Part shown: piece after piece, positions 52,872 to 61,541 of the stretch
Layout: each line of letters starts with the position of its first letter
Position numbering within the stretch: the stretch's first letter is position 1
Assembly: GCF_011764545.1 (NCBI RefSeq)
Contig: NZ_AP022870.1
Location: forward strand, 5,750,001-5,814,000
Length of the DNA stretch: 64,000 nt
Source of the DNA: Phytohabitans flavus
GTDB lineage: Bacteria > Actinomycetota > Actinomycetes > Mycobacteriales > Micromonosporaceae
Direction: 5' to 3'
The notes under the pieces: generated by a model
Told to the model about the DNA's origin: nothing
Database searches by the model: none
What the model saw: only the letters and a program-made list of their open reading frames with translations
Program-made: the position numbers and the translations under genes

Positions 52872-54299
52872 TCAGACGTTGTAGTACATCTCGAACTCGT
52901 GCGGCGTCGGGCGGAGGCGGACCGGGTCGACCTCGTTCTCCCGCTTGTACGAGATCCAGGTCTCGATCAGGTCAGGCGTGAAGACGCCGCCCTCGAGCAG
53001 GAAGTCGTGGTCGGCCTCGAGCGAGTTGAGCACCTCGGGCAGCGAGCCGGGCACCTGCTTGACGCTGCCCCACTCCTCCGGCGGCAGGTCGTACAGGTCC
53101 TTGTCGATCGGCTCCGGCGGCTCGATCTTGGTCTTGATGCCGTCGAGGCCGGCCATCAGCATGGCCGAGAACGCCAGGTACACGTTGGCGGACGGGTCCG
53201 GCACCCGGAACTCGACCCGCTTGGCCTTGGCGTTGCTGCCGGTGACCGGGATACGGGTGCAGGCGGAGCGGTTGCGCTGCGAGTAGACCAGGTTGACCGG
53301 GGCCTCGAAGCCGGGCACCAGGCGCCGGTACGAGTTGACCGTCGGGTTGGTGAACGCCAGCAGCGACGGCGCGTGGTGCAGCAGACCGCCGATGTACCAC
53401 CGGGCCATGTCGGACAGACCCGCGTAGCCGGTCTCGTCGTAGAACAGCGGCTCACCGTTGAGCCAGAGGCTCTGGTGGGTGTGCATGCCGGAGCCGTTGT
53501 CGCCGAAGAGCGGCTTGGGCATGAACGTCGCGGTCTTGCCGGCGGCCCAGGCGGTGTTCTTCACGATGTACTTGAAGAGCTGGAGCTGGTCGGCGGCGTG
53601 CAGCAGGGTCGAGAACCGGTAGTTGATCTCGGCCTGGCCGGCGGTGCCCACCTCGTGGTGCGAACGCTCGACGGTGAAGCCAGCGCCGATCAGGTTGACC
53701 ACGATCTCGTCGCGCAGGTCGGCGTAGTGGTCGACCGGCGGCACCGGGAAGTAGCCACCCTTGTAGGCGGTCTTGTAGCCCTTGTTGCCGCCCTCTTCTT
53801 CGGCGCCGCTATTCCACGCGCCTTCGATCGAGTCGATGTAGTAGTACGCCTTGTTGGCCGCCGTCTCGTGACGGATCGAGTCGAAGATGTAGAACTCCGC
53901 CTCGGGACCGAAGTACGCGGTGTCCGCGATGCCGCTGGCGGCGAGGTAGGCCTCCGCCTTCTTCGCGACGTTGCGCGGGTCACGCGTGTAGGCCTCGCGC
54001 GTGAACGGGTCGTGGATGAAGAAGTTCAGCGCGAGAGTCTTCTGCGCGCGGAACGGGTCGATGTAGGCGCTTGCGACATCCGGCAGCAGCAGCATGTCCG
54101 ACTCGTGGATCTGCTGGAAGCCGCGGATCGACGAACCGTCAAAGGCAAGGCCGTCGGTGAAAACACTGTCGTCGACTGACTCGACCGGGGCGTTGAAGTG
54201 CTGCATCACACCCGGCAGGTCACAGAACCGCACGTCGACGAATTTCACGCCCTCGTCTTTGAGGTACCGAAGGAGTTCCTCGGAATTGGCGAACAACAC
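52872..54299 (-). CDS. glnA: Glutamine synthetase type I (GlnA)
   Basis: 475 residues; makes glutamine from glutamate, ammonia and ATP as a dodecamer. DGSSIRGFQQIHESDMLL, MPKPLFGDNGSGMHTHQSLW (ATP-binding) and the adenylylation site in KDLYDLPPEEW (Tyr ~403, Tyr397 in Salmonella) are present, so activity should be reversibly adenylylated by GlnE, whose gene is at the right end. GTG start with AGGAGG. A GlnR-type operator lies ~100-130 bp upstream. Divergent from the RDD gene, as in other actinomycetes. Confidence 0.97.
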   Translation of the reverse strand: MLFANSEELLRYLKDEGVKFVDVRFCDLPGVMQHFNAPVESVDDSVFTDGLAFDGSSIRGFQQIHESDMLLLPDVASAYIDPFRAQKTLALNFFIHDPFTREAYTRDPRNVAKKAEAYLAASGIADTAYFGPEAEFYIFDSIRHETAANKAYYYIDSIEGAWNSGAEEEGGNKGYKTAYKGGYFPVPPVDHYADLRDEIVVNLIGAGFTVERSHHEVGTAGQAEINYRFSTLLHAADQLQLFKYIVKNTAWAAGKTATFMPKPLFGDNGSGMHTHQSLWLNGEPLFYDETGYAGLSDMARWYIGGLLHHAPSLLAFTNPTVNSYRRLVPGFEAPVNLVYSQRNRSACTRIPVTGSNAKAKRVEFRVPDPSANVYLAFSAMLMAGLDGIKTKIEPPEPIDKDLYDLPPEEWGSVKQVPGSLPEVLNSLEADHDFLLEGGVFTPDLIETWISYKRENEVDPVRLRPTPHEFEMYYNV

Positions 54300-54310
54300 G
54301 TCCTCCTGGC

Positions 54311-54339
54311 ACGTCGCTGAGCTATAACGTCGCTGAGCT
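54311..54339. repeat. 13-bp direct repeat in the glnA leader
   Basis: acgtcgctgagct occurs at 54311-54323 and again at 54327-54339 (16-bp period) immediately upstream of the glnA ribosome site. It may lie in the core promoter or leader; its role is not known. Confidence 0.55.
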
Positions 54340-54394
54340 TAAAGGCGGCACGGCCGCCTGGATGTCTGGCTGGTCGCGACGGTATGGCTGTGCC

Positions 54395-54432
54395 GTTGCC
54401 CAGGCGTGTCTCTAATGTTTCCGCCGTGTTAC
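54395..54432 (-). promoter_or_regulatory. GlnR-type operator upstream of glnA
   Basis: On the minus strand: GTAAC-N6-GAAAC-N6-GACAC-N6-GCAAC. This follows the published actinobacterial GlnR consensus gTnAC-n6-GaAAC repeated with 6-base spacers; the first pair matches perfectly and the second well. The box lies 96-133 bp upstream of the glnA start, which fits nitrogen-responsive activation or repression of glnA by GlnR. It may also face the divergent RDD gene. Confidence 0.75.
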
Positions 54433-54563
54433 GTCAGCGGTAGAGGGCGCGCGGTGTGGCAAAGTCCACCACTCGGCCGTCACCAGATCACCGAACGGAC
54501 CATACACCCAGCGCCCCTGGTCGGCGGCGATATGCGGAGAGGTGTCCCGTAGGCTGGGCGACC

Positions 54564-54929
54564 GTGACGACGGAGCGGGCCGACCAGGAGCTTCCGACCC
54601 TGGCCAAGCGCTTCGGGGCGCTCGTGATCGACTGGCTGCTCTGCCTCCTGATCTCCAACTTCTTCGGCGACCCACTCCGCGACGGCTGGCCACCCGTAGT
54701 CGTCCTCATATTGGAGTACGGCTTCTTCGTCGGCCTCTTCGCCCAGACGCCGGGCATGGCCGTGCTCCGGCTCAAATGCGTCTCCTTCAAGGACGGCGGC
54801 CGCATCGGCATCCCCCGAGCGCTCCTGCGCGGCGTGCTGCTCGCGCTTGTCGTGCCCGCCCTGATCATGGACCCGCAGCGACGCGGCCTGCACGACAAGG
54901 CCGCCGGCTCCATCGTCGTCAACCCCTAG
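54564..54929 (+). CDS. RDD-family membrane protein
   Basis: 121 residues from GTG 54564 (VTTERADQELPTLAKRFGALVIDWLLC). The RDD signature Arg and Asp are in KRFGALVIDWLL; two to three membrane segments follow, and MDPQRRGLHDKAAGSIVV is the conserved C-terminal motif. Regularly found divergent from glnA in actinomycetes. Some RDD proteins transport ions, but the role here is unknown. Confidence 0.87.
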   Translation: MTTERADQELPTLAKRFGALVIDWLLCLLISNFFGDPLRDGWPPVVVLILEYGFFVGLFAQTPGMAVLRLKCVSFKDGGRIGIPRALLRGVLLALVVPALIMDPQRRGLHDKAAGSIVVNP

Positions 54930-54935
54930 CCCGCG

Positions 54936-54999
54936 GGTTGATCAGGGACTTGGTGGGCGTGTCGGTCGGCGCGCCGCTGCACAAAGTCCCTGATCAACC
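54936..54999. terminator. TTGATCAGGGA-family hairpin, copy 4
   Basis: ggttgatcagggact (54936-54950) and agtccctgatcaacc (54985-54999), perfect 15-bp stem, between the convergent RDD and phytase-like genes (stops at 54929 and 55009). Position suits a bidirectional terminator. Confidence 0.7.
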
Positions 55000-55008
55000 G
55001 CAGTGGAT

Positions 55009-57174
55009 CTAGAGGAGCTTGCCGAGGCGCATGAACACGGTCTCGCCGGTCGACTCGTCGACACCGTCGTTGTCGGTCACCGCGTACGTGCGACCGTCAC
55101 CCCCGATGGTCAGGCCCTCGACCTTGTCCTGCGTCCAGCCGTTGCCGGCCTGAAGCAGCGGCAGCAGGTCGATCGCGAGGCGCTTCTTCACGACCGGAAG
55201 GCCGGTACCGAAGGCACCCGGGACATCGAAGGTGTAGACCTTCTTGACCTTCGCGGCCGGGCCGCGCTGGTTGTCCCGCTCGATGACCGCGAACGTGTTG
55301 TGGTCGACCACGACCAGCTCGGAAAGCCCCACCCACGCACCAGCGGGAGCGGCATCCAGCGGGTACGCGAGCCACGCCCACGTCTTGGAAGCCACCGAGT
55401 AGCGGCCGATCCGGACCAGGCCCTTCTGGTCGCCGGTCAGCTCGCGCTGGATCGCGACCCAGACCTGCTCCTTCGAGCCGCTGCCGGTGACCGCGACGCC
55501 CTCGATGCCGTTGCTGGTGATCGCGGCGGCCACGTCGGCCGGCAGCGGCACCTCCTCGGCGACGGCACCGTTGGAGTGAAGGCGCACCAGCAGGTTGGGG
55601 TTACCGGTGGGGCCGGTGCCCTCGACGCCGAGCCAGTAGCCGCCACCTGCGCGGGCGGCCACCCCCTCCGCGTCGTACCCGACGGGCTCGCCGTCCTTGG
55701 TGACGGTCAACGCGCTGGTGATCTTCGCCGGCTTGTCGCCGGTGTCGATGGTCAGCAGGCGGGTCGGCTCGTACACGCTGTCGGTGACCGACACGAGCCG
55801 GTCACGCTTGCCCGGCACCGGAGAGAGACCGGAGAGCGCGCCCCACCCGATGTCGTTCGTCGAGACGATCGACGGGAAGTCGGTCTTCGCGCCGAACTTG
55901 TAGAGCTGCACCGAGGAGCGGATGCCCTCGTCCGGCATGTCCTCCTCGCTGGAGACGACGACAAGCCCGCGGGACGGCGCGGTGACCACACCCTCCGGCC
56001 CGTTGACCGCCGGCATCAGCTGCACGAAGCGCGGCGCCCACGGCTTGCGCACGTCGTACACGGCGACGAAGTTGCCCCGCTCGGCGTTGACGAACAGGTA
56101 CGGCGTGCCGCCGAACGTGCCCACCGCGACGTTCTCCGGCTCCACGCCCTTGGCGTCCGACCGGTTGTCCGGGTAGAGCCCGTGCGCGACGGCGAGCCGG
56201 TCGAGCGCGTTGCCGCTGTCGAAGACGGGGCGGCCGGTGCGCTTGTCGAAGATGCTGAAGCCGCGCGAGCCACCCTCGTAGTCGCCCTCGTTGGCGGTGG
56301 CGAAGAGGTTGTCGTCCAGCCACGCGACGCCGTCCGGCTCCCGCTTGGCGGTCACCGTACCGTCCAGCACGATGTTGTCGTCGTCCTTGGTGTCCACGTT
56401 GGACACCGTGACCGAGCCGGCGGAGAAGTGTTTGACCACCTTGCGGTCGCGCAGCCGCACGACGGCGAGGTGGTTGTTCTCCTGGAGGCTCACCACGGCT
56501 TCGTCGTCGCGGTTGATGCTCACGTACTCCGGCTCGGGGTCCTCCGGAGCGACCGCGGCCAGCCCGGTGAGGTCCACCTTGGACACTGACCAGGTACGAG
56601 TGTCCACAACAGACAGCCAGCCGGCGGGAAGCTGCGGGATGGCGCCGTCGTCGACGTCCTCGTCCCGCTCGTTCTCGATGGCGATGGCGATGTACTTGCC
56701 GCTCGGCGCGACCGCCACCGAGTCCGGCTGGCCGCCGAGGTCCAGGGTGCGGACCACCGCGCGGGTCTTCGCGTCCACCACGACGAGCTGGCCGGACGGG
56801 TTGGTGAAGCTCTCGCGGGTGTTGACCGCGGCGAGGACGTACTTGCCGAACGTGGCGACCGAGGTCGGCTCACCGGCCAGCTCCAGCACGCCCGACGGCT
56901 TCGGGCGGGAGGAGTCGGTGATGTCGATGAAGCCGAGACGCTCCCCCGGGCTGTCGGTGTAGATGACCGTACGGCCGTCGGAGCTGACCGCGGCGATCTC
57001 GGCAGCGGCATCGTCGGTGATGTCGCTGTTGAGGTACGCCGGGATGGTGGCGATGCGCCCGAACGGGCCAGGGCCACCGTGCGACGGATTGCCGTGCGCC
57101 GATGCTGGCATGCTGGGCAGCATCGATGCGACGAGCACTCCGGCCGCGAGCGGCCCCATGTGTTTGCGCTTCAT
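55009..57174 (-). CDS. Secreted esterase-like/phytase-like beta-propeller protein
   Basis: 721 residues from ATG 57174; signal peptide KRKHMGPLAAGVLVASMLPSMPASAHG. The mature protein is beta-rich: blades such as GFIDITDSSRPKPSGVLELAG, GQLVVVDAKTRAVVRTLDLGG and SVAVAPSGKYIAIAIENERDED, with a C-terminal 'esterase-like activity of phytase' type region (YDAEGVAARAGGGYWLGVEGTG; TQDKVEGLTIGGDGRTYAVTDNDG). Likely a secreted phosphoesterase or an uncharacterised propeller; the substrate is unknown. ATG choice is supported by the signal peptide. Confidence 0.85.
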   Translation of the reverse strand: MKRKHMGPLAAGVLVASMLPSMPASAHGNPSHGGPGPFGRIATIPAYLNSDITDDAAAEIAAVSSDGRTVIYTDSPGERLGFIDITDSSRPKPSGVLELAGEPTSVATFGKYVLAAVNTRESFTNPSGQLVVVDAKTRAVVRTLDLGGQPDSVAVAPSGKYIAIAIENERDEDVDDGAIPQLPAGWLSVVDTRTWSVSKVDLTGLAAVAPEDPEPEYVSINRDDEAVVSLQENNHLAVVRLRDRKVVKHFSAGSVTVSNVDTKDDDNIVLDGTVTAKREPDGVAWLDDNLFATANEGDYEGGSRGFSIFDKRTGRPVFDSGNALDRLAVAHGLYPDNRSDAKGVEPENVAVGTFGGTPYLFVNAERGNFVAVYDVRKPWAPRFVQLMPAVNGPEGVVTAPSRGLVVVSSEEDMPDEGIRSSVQLYKFGAKTDFPSIVSTNDIGWGALSGLSPVPGKRDRLVSVTDSVYEPTRLLTIDTGDKPAKITSALTVTKDGEPVGYDAEGVAARAGGGYWLGVEGTGPTGNPNLLVRLHSNGAVAEEVPLPADVAAAITSNGIEGVAVTGSGSKEQVWVAIQRELTGDQKGLVRIGRYSVASKTWAWLAYPLDAAPAGAWVGLSELVVVDHNTFAVIERDNQRGPAAKVKKVYTFDVPGAFGTGLPVVKKRLAIDLLPLLQAGNGWTQDKVEGLTIGGDGRTYAVTDNDGVDESTGETVFMRLGKLL

Positions 57175-57246
57175 CCACTGTGCGTACTCAGTGCGCCTGT
57201 CCGGCTGGGTAACAGCGGGGAAACGTCGGGGCAACGACCGTGCTGA

Positions 57247-58734
57247 TCAGGGGATCAGCGACCGGACGATCTCCACGAACACGTTGATGTCCGACTCAGT
57301 GGTGCGCCAGTTGACGATCGCCGGGCGGAGGGCCACGCGGCCACCGTACACAGTGGTCCCCGCGAAGACCCGCCCGTCCGCGAGCAGTGCCGCGCCCACC
57401 TTGCGGTTGAGGTCGTCAAGTTCTTCTTCCGGTACGCCCGGCGGGCGCACCCGGAAGCAGACGATGCACAGCGGCACGTCCGCGAGGCGCTCCAGCTCGG
57501 GCGCCGCGTCGACAAGCGCGGCGAGGTGCTGGGCGAGGTCGAGGTGGCGCTCCACCATCGCCTGGTACCCCGAGCGCCCGTACGCGGCGAGCGTGGCCCA
57601 GATCGGCAGCGACCGCGCGCGGCGGGACGACTCGGGGCCGAGCAGCGCGTACCCACCGCGCGGATCGTCCGGCGCCGGTAGGTAGGCGGCACTCTGCATG
57701 CCGAAGGCGACCGCCAGGCGGGTCGGGTCGCGCAGGAAGGCGAAGCCGCTCTCGTACGGCACGTTGAGCCACTTGTGCCCGTCGCACGCGATCGAGTCGG
57801 CCCGCTCGATGCCGGCTACGAGCCCGGCGGTACGCGGCGACAGCGCGGCGAAGAGCCCGAACGCACCGTCCACGTGCAGCCAGGCGCCGTACCGCTCGGC
57901 GAGGTCAGCCAGGTCGGCCACGGGGTCGAAGTCGCCCGCGTTCACCTCGCCGGCGTTCGCGATGATCACAGCGGGCCCACCGAGCTCGGCCAGCCGCCGC
58001 TCCATCGCCGCCAGGTCGATCCGGCCGATCGGGTCCCGGGCGAAGACCTCGACACTCTCGCGGCCGTGGCCGAGCATCTGGAGGGCCTTGCGCGAGCTGG
58101 CGTGCACGTACCCGCTGGAGAGCACCGGCATGCGCGGCAGCCCGGCCAGCCCGTCGGCGGCGACGTCGGCGCCGTGCCGCTCGCCCCACCAGTGGGTGGC
58201 CGCGCCGAGGCTGGTGAAGTTGGCGAACGTGGCGCTGGCCACGAGCGCGCCGCCGTACCCCTCGGGCAGCCCGAACAGCTCACGCAGCCAGCCCAGCGCG
58301 ATCGTCTCCACCTCCGTGGCGAGCGTGGAGGAGACGCGGAAGGCGGCGTTCTGGTCGAGGAGCGAGGCGGTCCAGTCGCCGGCGAGGGCGGCCGGGGTCG
58401 CGCCGCCGATCACGAAGTGGAAGAAGCGCGGGCCCGCCGAGTGCGTGGCGGCCCCCGTACCCACGCGGAGAAGCCGGCGCACGGCGGCGGCCGCGCCCTC
58501 GCCCTTGTCCGGGAGGTCGCCGGAGAGGTCGCGCAGCAGCGGCGCGGTGGCCGGGTCGCTGACCGGGCGGTCGGCGAGCGAGTCGAGGTACGGCCCAGCG
58601 GCCTCGTACACCTGGCCGAGCACGCCCTCGCCGCCACCATCCAGCAATGGATCGCTCTGTGCCTGCCACGCTCCGTCGCTCGGCGCTCGTCCGCCGTCGT
58701 GGTCGAGGCCCGTAGCCTCGCGACTCCCGCTCAT
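57247..58734 (-). CDS. PLP-dependent group II decarboxylase
   Basis: 495 residues, fold type I. The PLP lysine is in IACDGHKWLNVPYESGFAF; upstream are ATFANFTSLGAATHWWGERHG and AWLHVDGAFGLFAALSPRT (PLP-stabilising Asp/His region). Family: aromatic-L-amino-acid/glutamate decarboxylases and relatives. Substrate cannot be assigned. Its ATG overlaps the stop of the upstream membrane glycosyltransferase gene (ATGA). A small hairpin, gctgatc-aggg-gatcagc (57242-57259), overlaps the stop codon. Confidence 0.88.
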   Translation of the reverse strand: MSGSREATGLDHDGGRAPSDGAWQAQSDPLLDGGGEGVLGQVYEAAGPYLDSLADRPVSDPATAPLLRDLSGDLPDKGEGAAAAVRRLLRVGTGAATHSAGPRFFHFVIGGATPAALAGDWTASLLDQNAAFRVSSTLATEVETIALGWLRELFGLPEGYGGALVASATFANFTSLGAATHWWGERHGADVAADGLAGLPRMPVLSSGYVHASSRKALQMLGHGRESVEVFARDPIGRIDLAAMERRLAELGGPAVIIANAGEVNAGDFDPVADLADLAERYGAWLHVDGAFGLFAALSPRTAGLVAGIERADSIACDGHKWLNVPYESGFAFLRDPTRLAVAFGMQSAAYLPAPDDPRGGYALLGPESSRRARSLPIWATLAAYGRSGYQAMVERHLDLAQHLAALVDAAPELERLADVPLCIVCFRVRPPGVPEEELDDLNRKVGAALLADGRVFAGTTVYGGRVALRPAIVNWRTTESDINVFVEIVRSLIP

Positions 58735-59920
58735 GCACTCACGATGCGCCGCCGCTCCGCTTCCTCCGAGGACCAATCGGTAAGTGGTGGCCCGTCTGTC
58801 CGTTCCGGTGTCGGTAGGAAGAGGAGCAGGGCGAGGCTGACCCAGACGTACATGTTGCTGCCGAGAAAGCCGCTCACGCCGGACGACCCGTACTCCCACA
58901 TCCAGACAAAGCGGCTGGTCAGTATCACGTACGCGAGCGCCGCGAAAGCGAGGAGACGCCGGTCGCGGGCCGCCAGCGCGCGGTCGACGAGCAGGATCAG
59001 CGCGGGGAGCAGCCACACGAGGTGGTGCACCCAGGTCACCGGGCTGATCAGGCACCCGACCACGCCGGTGAGCGCGAGCCCGGTGCGCACGTCGGCGTAC
59101 CGCACCCGCCACACCCAGATGGCGAGCGTGGCGAGCACCAGCACCAGCCACGTGATCGTGCTCGGGTGCACCGGGTCGAGCCGGGCCATGACGCCTTGAA
59201 GCGACTGGTTGGAGACGTACGAGAGCGAGCCGACCCGGTCGGTGTTCCAGAGCATCTCGGTCCAGAACTGCCGGGACGCGTTCGGCGCCAGCGCCGCGGC
59301 CAGGAGCGTCGCGCCAGCGGCCGTCGCGCTCGCCGTGATCGCCGCGCGCCAGCGGCGGGTGACCAGCAGGTACAGGATGAAGATCCCGGGGTCAGCTTGA
59401 CCGCGGTGGCCAGGCCGATACCCACGCCGGCCGCCTTGTGCCCGCGCCCGACGAGCCACAAAAGGTCTACCGCGACGAGGAAGAGCAGCAGCGTGTTGAC
59501 CTGCCCGAAGCTGAACGTCTCGCGCATCGGCTCGAACGCGGCCACCAGGCAGGCGGCGATCACGAACGCGAACCAGCGGGTCCACCCCTCGCGCCGGGAG
59601 ATCGGGTCGAGCAGCCACCACAGGATCAGTCCGGTGGTCACTACCACCGCGGCGGAGCTGATCACGATCGCGACCGGCCAGGAGAAGAGCGCCATCGGCA
59701 GCATCGCGAGCGCGGCGAAGGGCGGGTACGTGTAGCCGTACTTGCTGTTGGGCTTGAGAAAGTCGTAGATCTGGCCGCCGTCGTGCACCCAGTAGTTGAT
59801 CGACCCGTAGTAGACCTTCAGGTCGAAGAAGCCGTGGCGGATCATCGTGAGGCTCAGGAAGCCGGCCGTCACCAGAACCATGGCGACAACAACGGCTATC
59901 CTCCTGTTCACCTTCTCCAT
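58731..59920 (-). CDS. GT87-type (DUF2029) membrane mannosyltransferase-like protein, frame broken once
   Basis: About 396 residues when repaired, roughly nine membrane segments. GFFDLKVYYGSINYWVHDGGQIYDF and YGYTYPPFAALAMLPMAL near the N-terminus, then FGQVNTLLLFLVAVDLL, are typical of polyprenyl-phosphomannose-dependent alpha-mannosyltransferases (GT-C, GT87). The frame breaks at GGGG 59388-59391; one more base restores AVKLTPGIFILYLLVTRRW. Probably an intact gene. Divergent from the membrane protein at 59945 (24-bp gap). Confidence 0.82.
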
Positions 59921-59944
59921 GCTGCCGGTTACCCTCTGCCCGAG

Positions 59945-61540
59945 ATGGAGGTGTCCGTGCACGAGGGTCGTACGGTGGTTGCCACCGCGGCCCTGGCGAC
60001 CGCACTAGCCGCCGCCTTCCTCGCCTTACCCACTTTGGGCCCCGATCTATCCGCCCAGGTCGCCCGCGCGGACTTCTTCGCCGGTCACGGGCTCACCCCG
60101 ATAGACCTCCGCTGGTACGGAGGGATTAACCAGTTCGGGTACAGCCTGGTTTCGCAGCCGGTGATGGCGCTGCTCGGCGTGCGGGTGACCGGCGCGCTAG
60201 CCCTGGTCGGTGCGGCGGTGGCCTTCGCCGCGCTGCTCGTGCGCGAGGGCGTGCCCCGGCCGCTGCTCGGCAGCCTGGTCGGGGCGGTGTGCATCGCCGG
60301 CAGCCTCGTCTCCGGGCGCGTGACGTACACGCTGGGCGTCGCGTTCGGGCTGGCGGCGCTCGTGGCACTGGTGTCCGGTTTCCGCTACCGGCTCGTCGCC
60401 GCGGCCGGCCTCGCCGTGCTGGCCACCGCCACGAGCCCGGTGGCCGGCATCTTCGTGGGGGTCGCCGGCCTCGCGCTGGTGACTGGCCGCCGGCGCCGGG
60501 ACGGCACGGTGCTCGCGGTAGCCGCGGCGGTCCCGCTCGGCGTGACCGCGCTGCTCTTCGGCGTGGGCGGCTGGATGAACATCAGCCGGACCGATGCCCT
60601 CCACGCGATCGTCACGAGCCTGGTCGTGGCGTTGCTGGTCGGCTACCGCCCGGTCCGGGCCGGCGCGCTGCTCTCGGCCGCCGGGGTGCTGGTCGCCGCG
60701 CTCGTACACACCCCGGTCGGGCTGAACGCGACCCGGCTGGCGGCGATGTTCGCGCTCCCGGTGCTCGCCGGCTGCGCGCGGGTGCCCCGGATGCCGCGCG
60801 GGATCCGCTCCCCTCGGATCCACACGCGGGTACGCGTACGGCGCCGCATCCGCAGCCGCCTCGCCGCAGCCGGGCTGTTAGTGACGCTCGCCGCCGTGTA
60901 CGTGTGGCAGCCGCCGGTCTCCTGGGCCGACCTGCGCGACGCCGGCAACCCGACCAGCGACCCGGCGTACTTCGCGCCGCTGCTCGCCGAGCTGCGCGCC
61001 CGGCGGCCGGCCGGGCGGGTGGAGGTCCCGCCGACCCGGGACTACTGGGAGGCCGCGTACCTGGACGGGTTTCCGCTGGCCAGGGGCTGGCTGCGGCAGG
61101 CCGACATCGAGCGCAACCCGCTCTTCTTCGAGACCGTGCCGGGCGCGTCCGGTACCGGGGTCGCGCTCACGCCGGAGGCGTACCGGGCCTGGCTGGCGCA
61201 GAACGCGGTCACGTACGTCGCGGTGCCGGACGCCGAGCTTTCGTGGGTGGGCCGGGCGGAGGCCGCGCTGGTGCCGCGGCTGCTGCCGCAGGTGTGGTCG
61301 GGCGGGCACTGGCGCCTCTACGCGGTGCCCGACCCCACGCCCCTCGTCGCCGCCCCGGCCACGCTTGTCGCGAACGACGCCGCCGCGCTGACCTTCGACG
61401 CGCCGGCCGCCGGGGACGTGCTGGTCCGGGTGCGGCACAGCCGCTGGCTCACCATCGACGGCGGTGCCGTCCTCGCCGGCGACGGCGGCTGGACGCTCGC
61501 CCGGGTACCCGGGCCCGGCCGCTACACCATCACGTCGTGA
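59945..61540 (+). CDS. Polytopic membrane protein with extracytoplasmic C-terminal domain
   Basis: 531 residues. About nine membrane segments occupy residues 10-320 (TVVATAALATALAAAFLALP ... LAAAGLLVTLAAVYVW); a soluble C-terminal part follows (VEVPPTRDYWEAAYLDGFPL, WVGRAEAALVPRLLPQVWSGG). The layout resembles uncharacterised GT-C-like membrane proteins. Two rare Leu TTA codons (60026-60028, 60878-60880) plus CTA/TTG at the start set it apart from its neighbours. The start region almost abuts the divergent GT87 gene, so the two may act in the same envelope pathway (inference). Confidence 0.78.
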   Translation: MEVSVHEGRTVVATAALATALAAAFLALPTLGPDLSAQVARADFFAGHGLTPIDLRWYGGINQFGYSLVSQPVMALLGVRVTGALALVGAAVAFAALLVREGVPRPLLGSLVGAVCIAGSLVSGRVTYTLGVAFGLAALVALVSGFRYRLVAAAGLAVLATATSPVAGIFVGVAGLALVTGRRRRDGTVLAVAAAVPLGVTALLFGVGGWMNISRTDALHAIVTSLVVALLVGYRPVRAGALLSAAGVLVAALVHTPVGLNATRLAAMFALPVLAGCARVPRMPRGIRSPRIHTRVRVRRRIRSRLAAAGLLVTLAAVYVWQPPVSWADLRDAGNPTSDPAYFAPLLAELRARRPAGRVEVPPTRDYWEAAYLDGFPLARGWLRQADIERNPLFFETVPGASGTGVALTPEAYRAWLAQNAVTYVAVPDAELSWVGRAEAALVPRLLPQVWSGGHWRLYAVPDPTPLVAAPATLVANDAAALTFDAPAAGDVLVRVRHSRWLTIDGGAVLAGDGGWTLARVPGPGRYTITS

Positions 61541-61541
61541 A

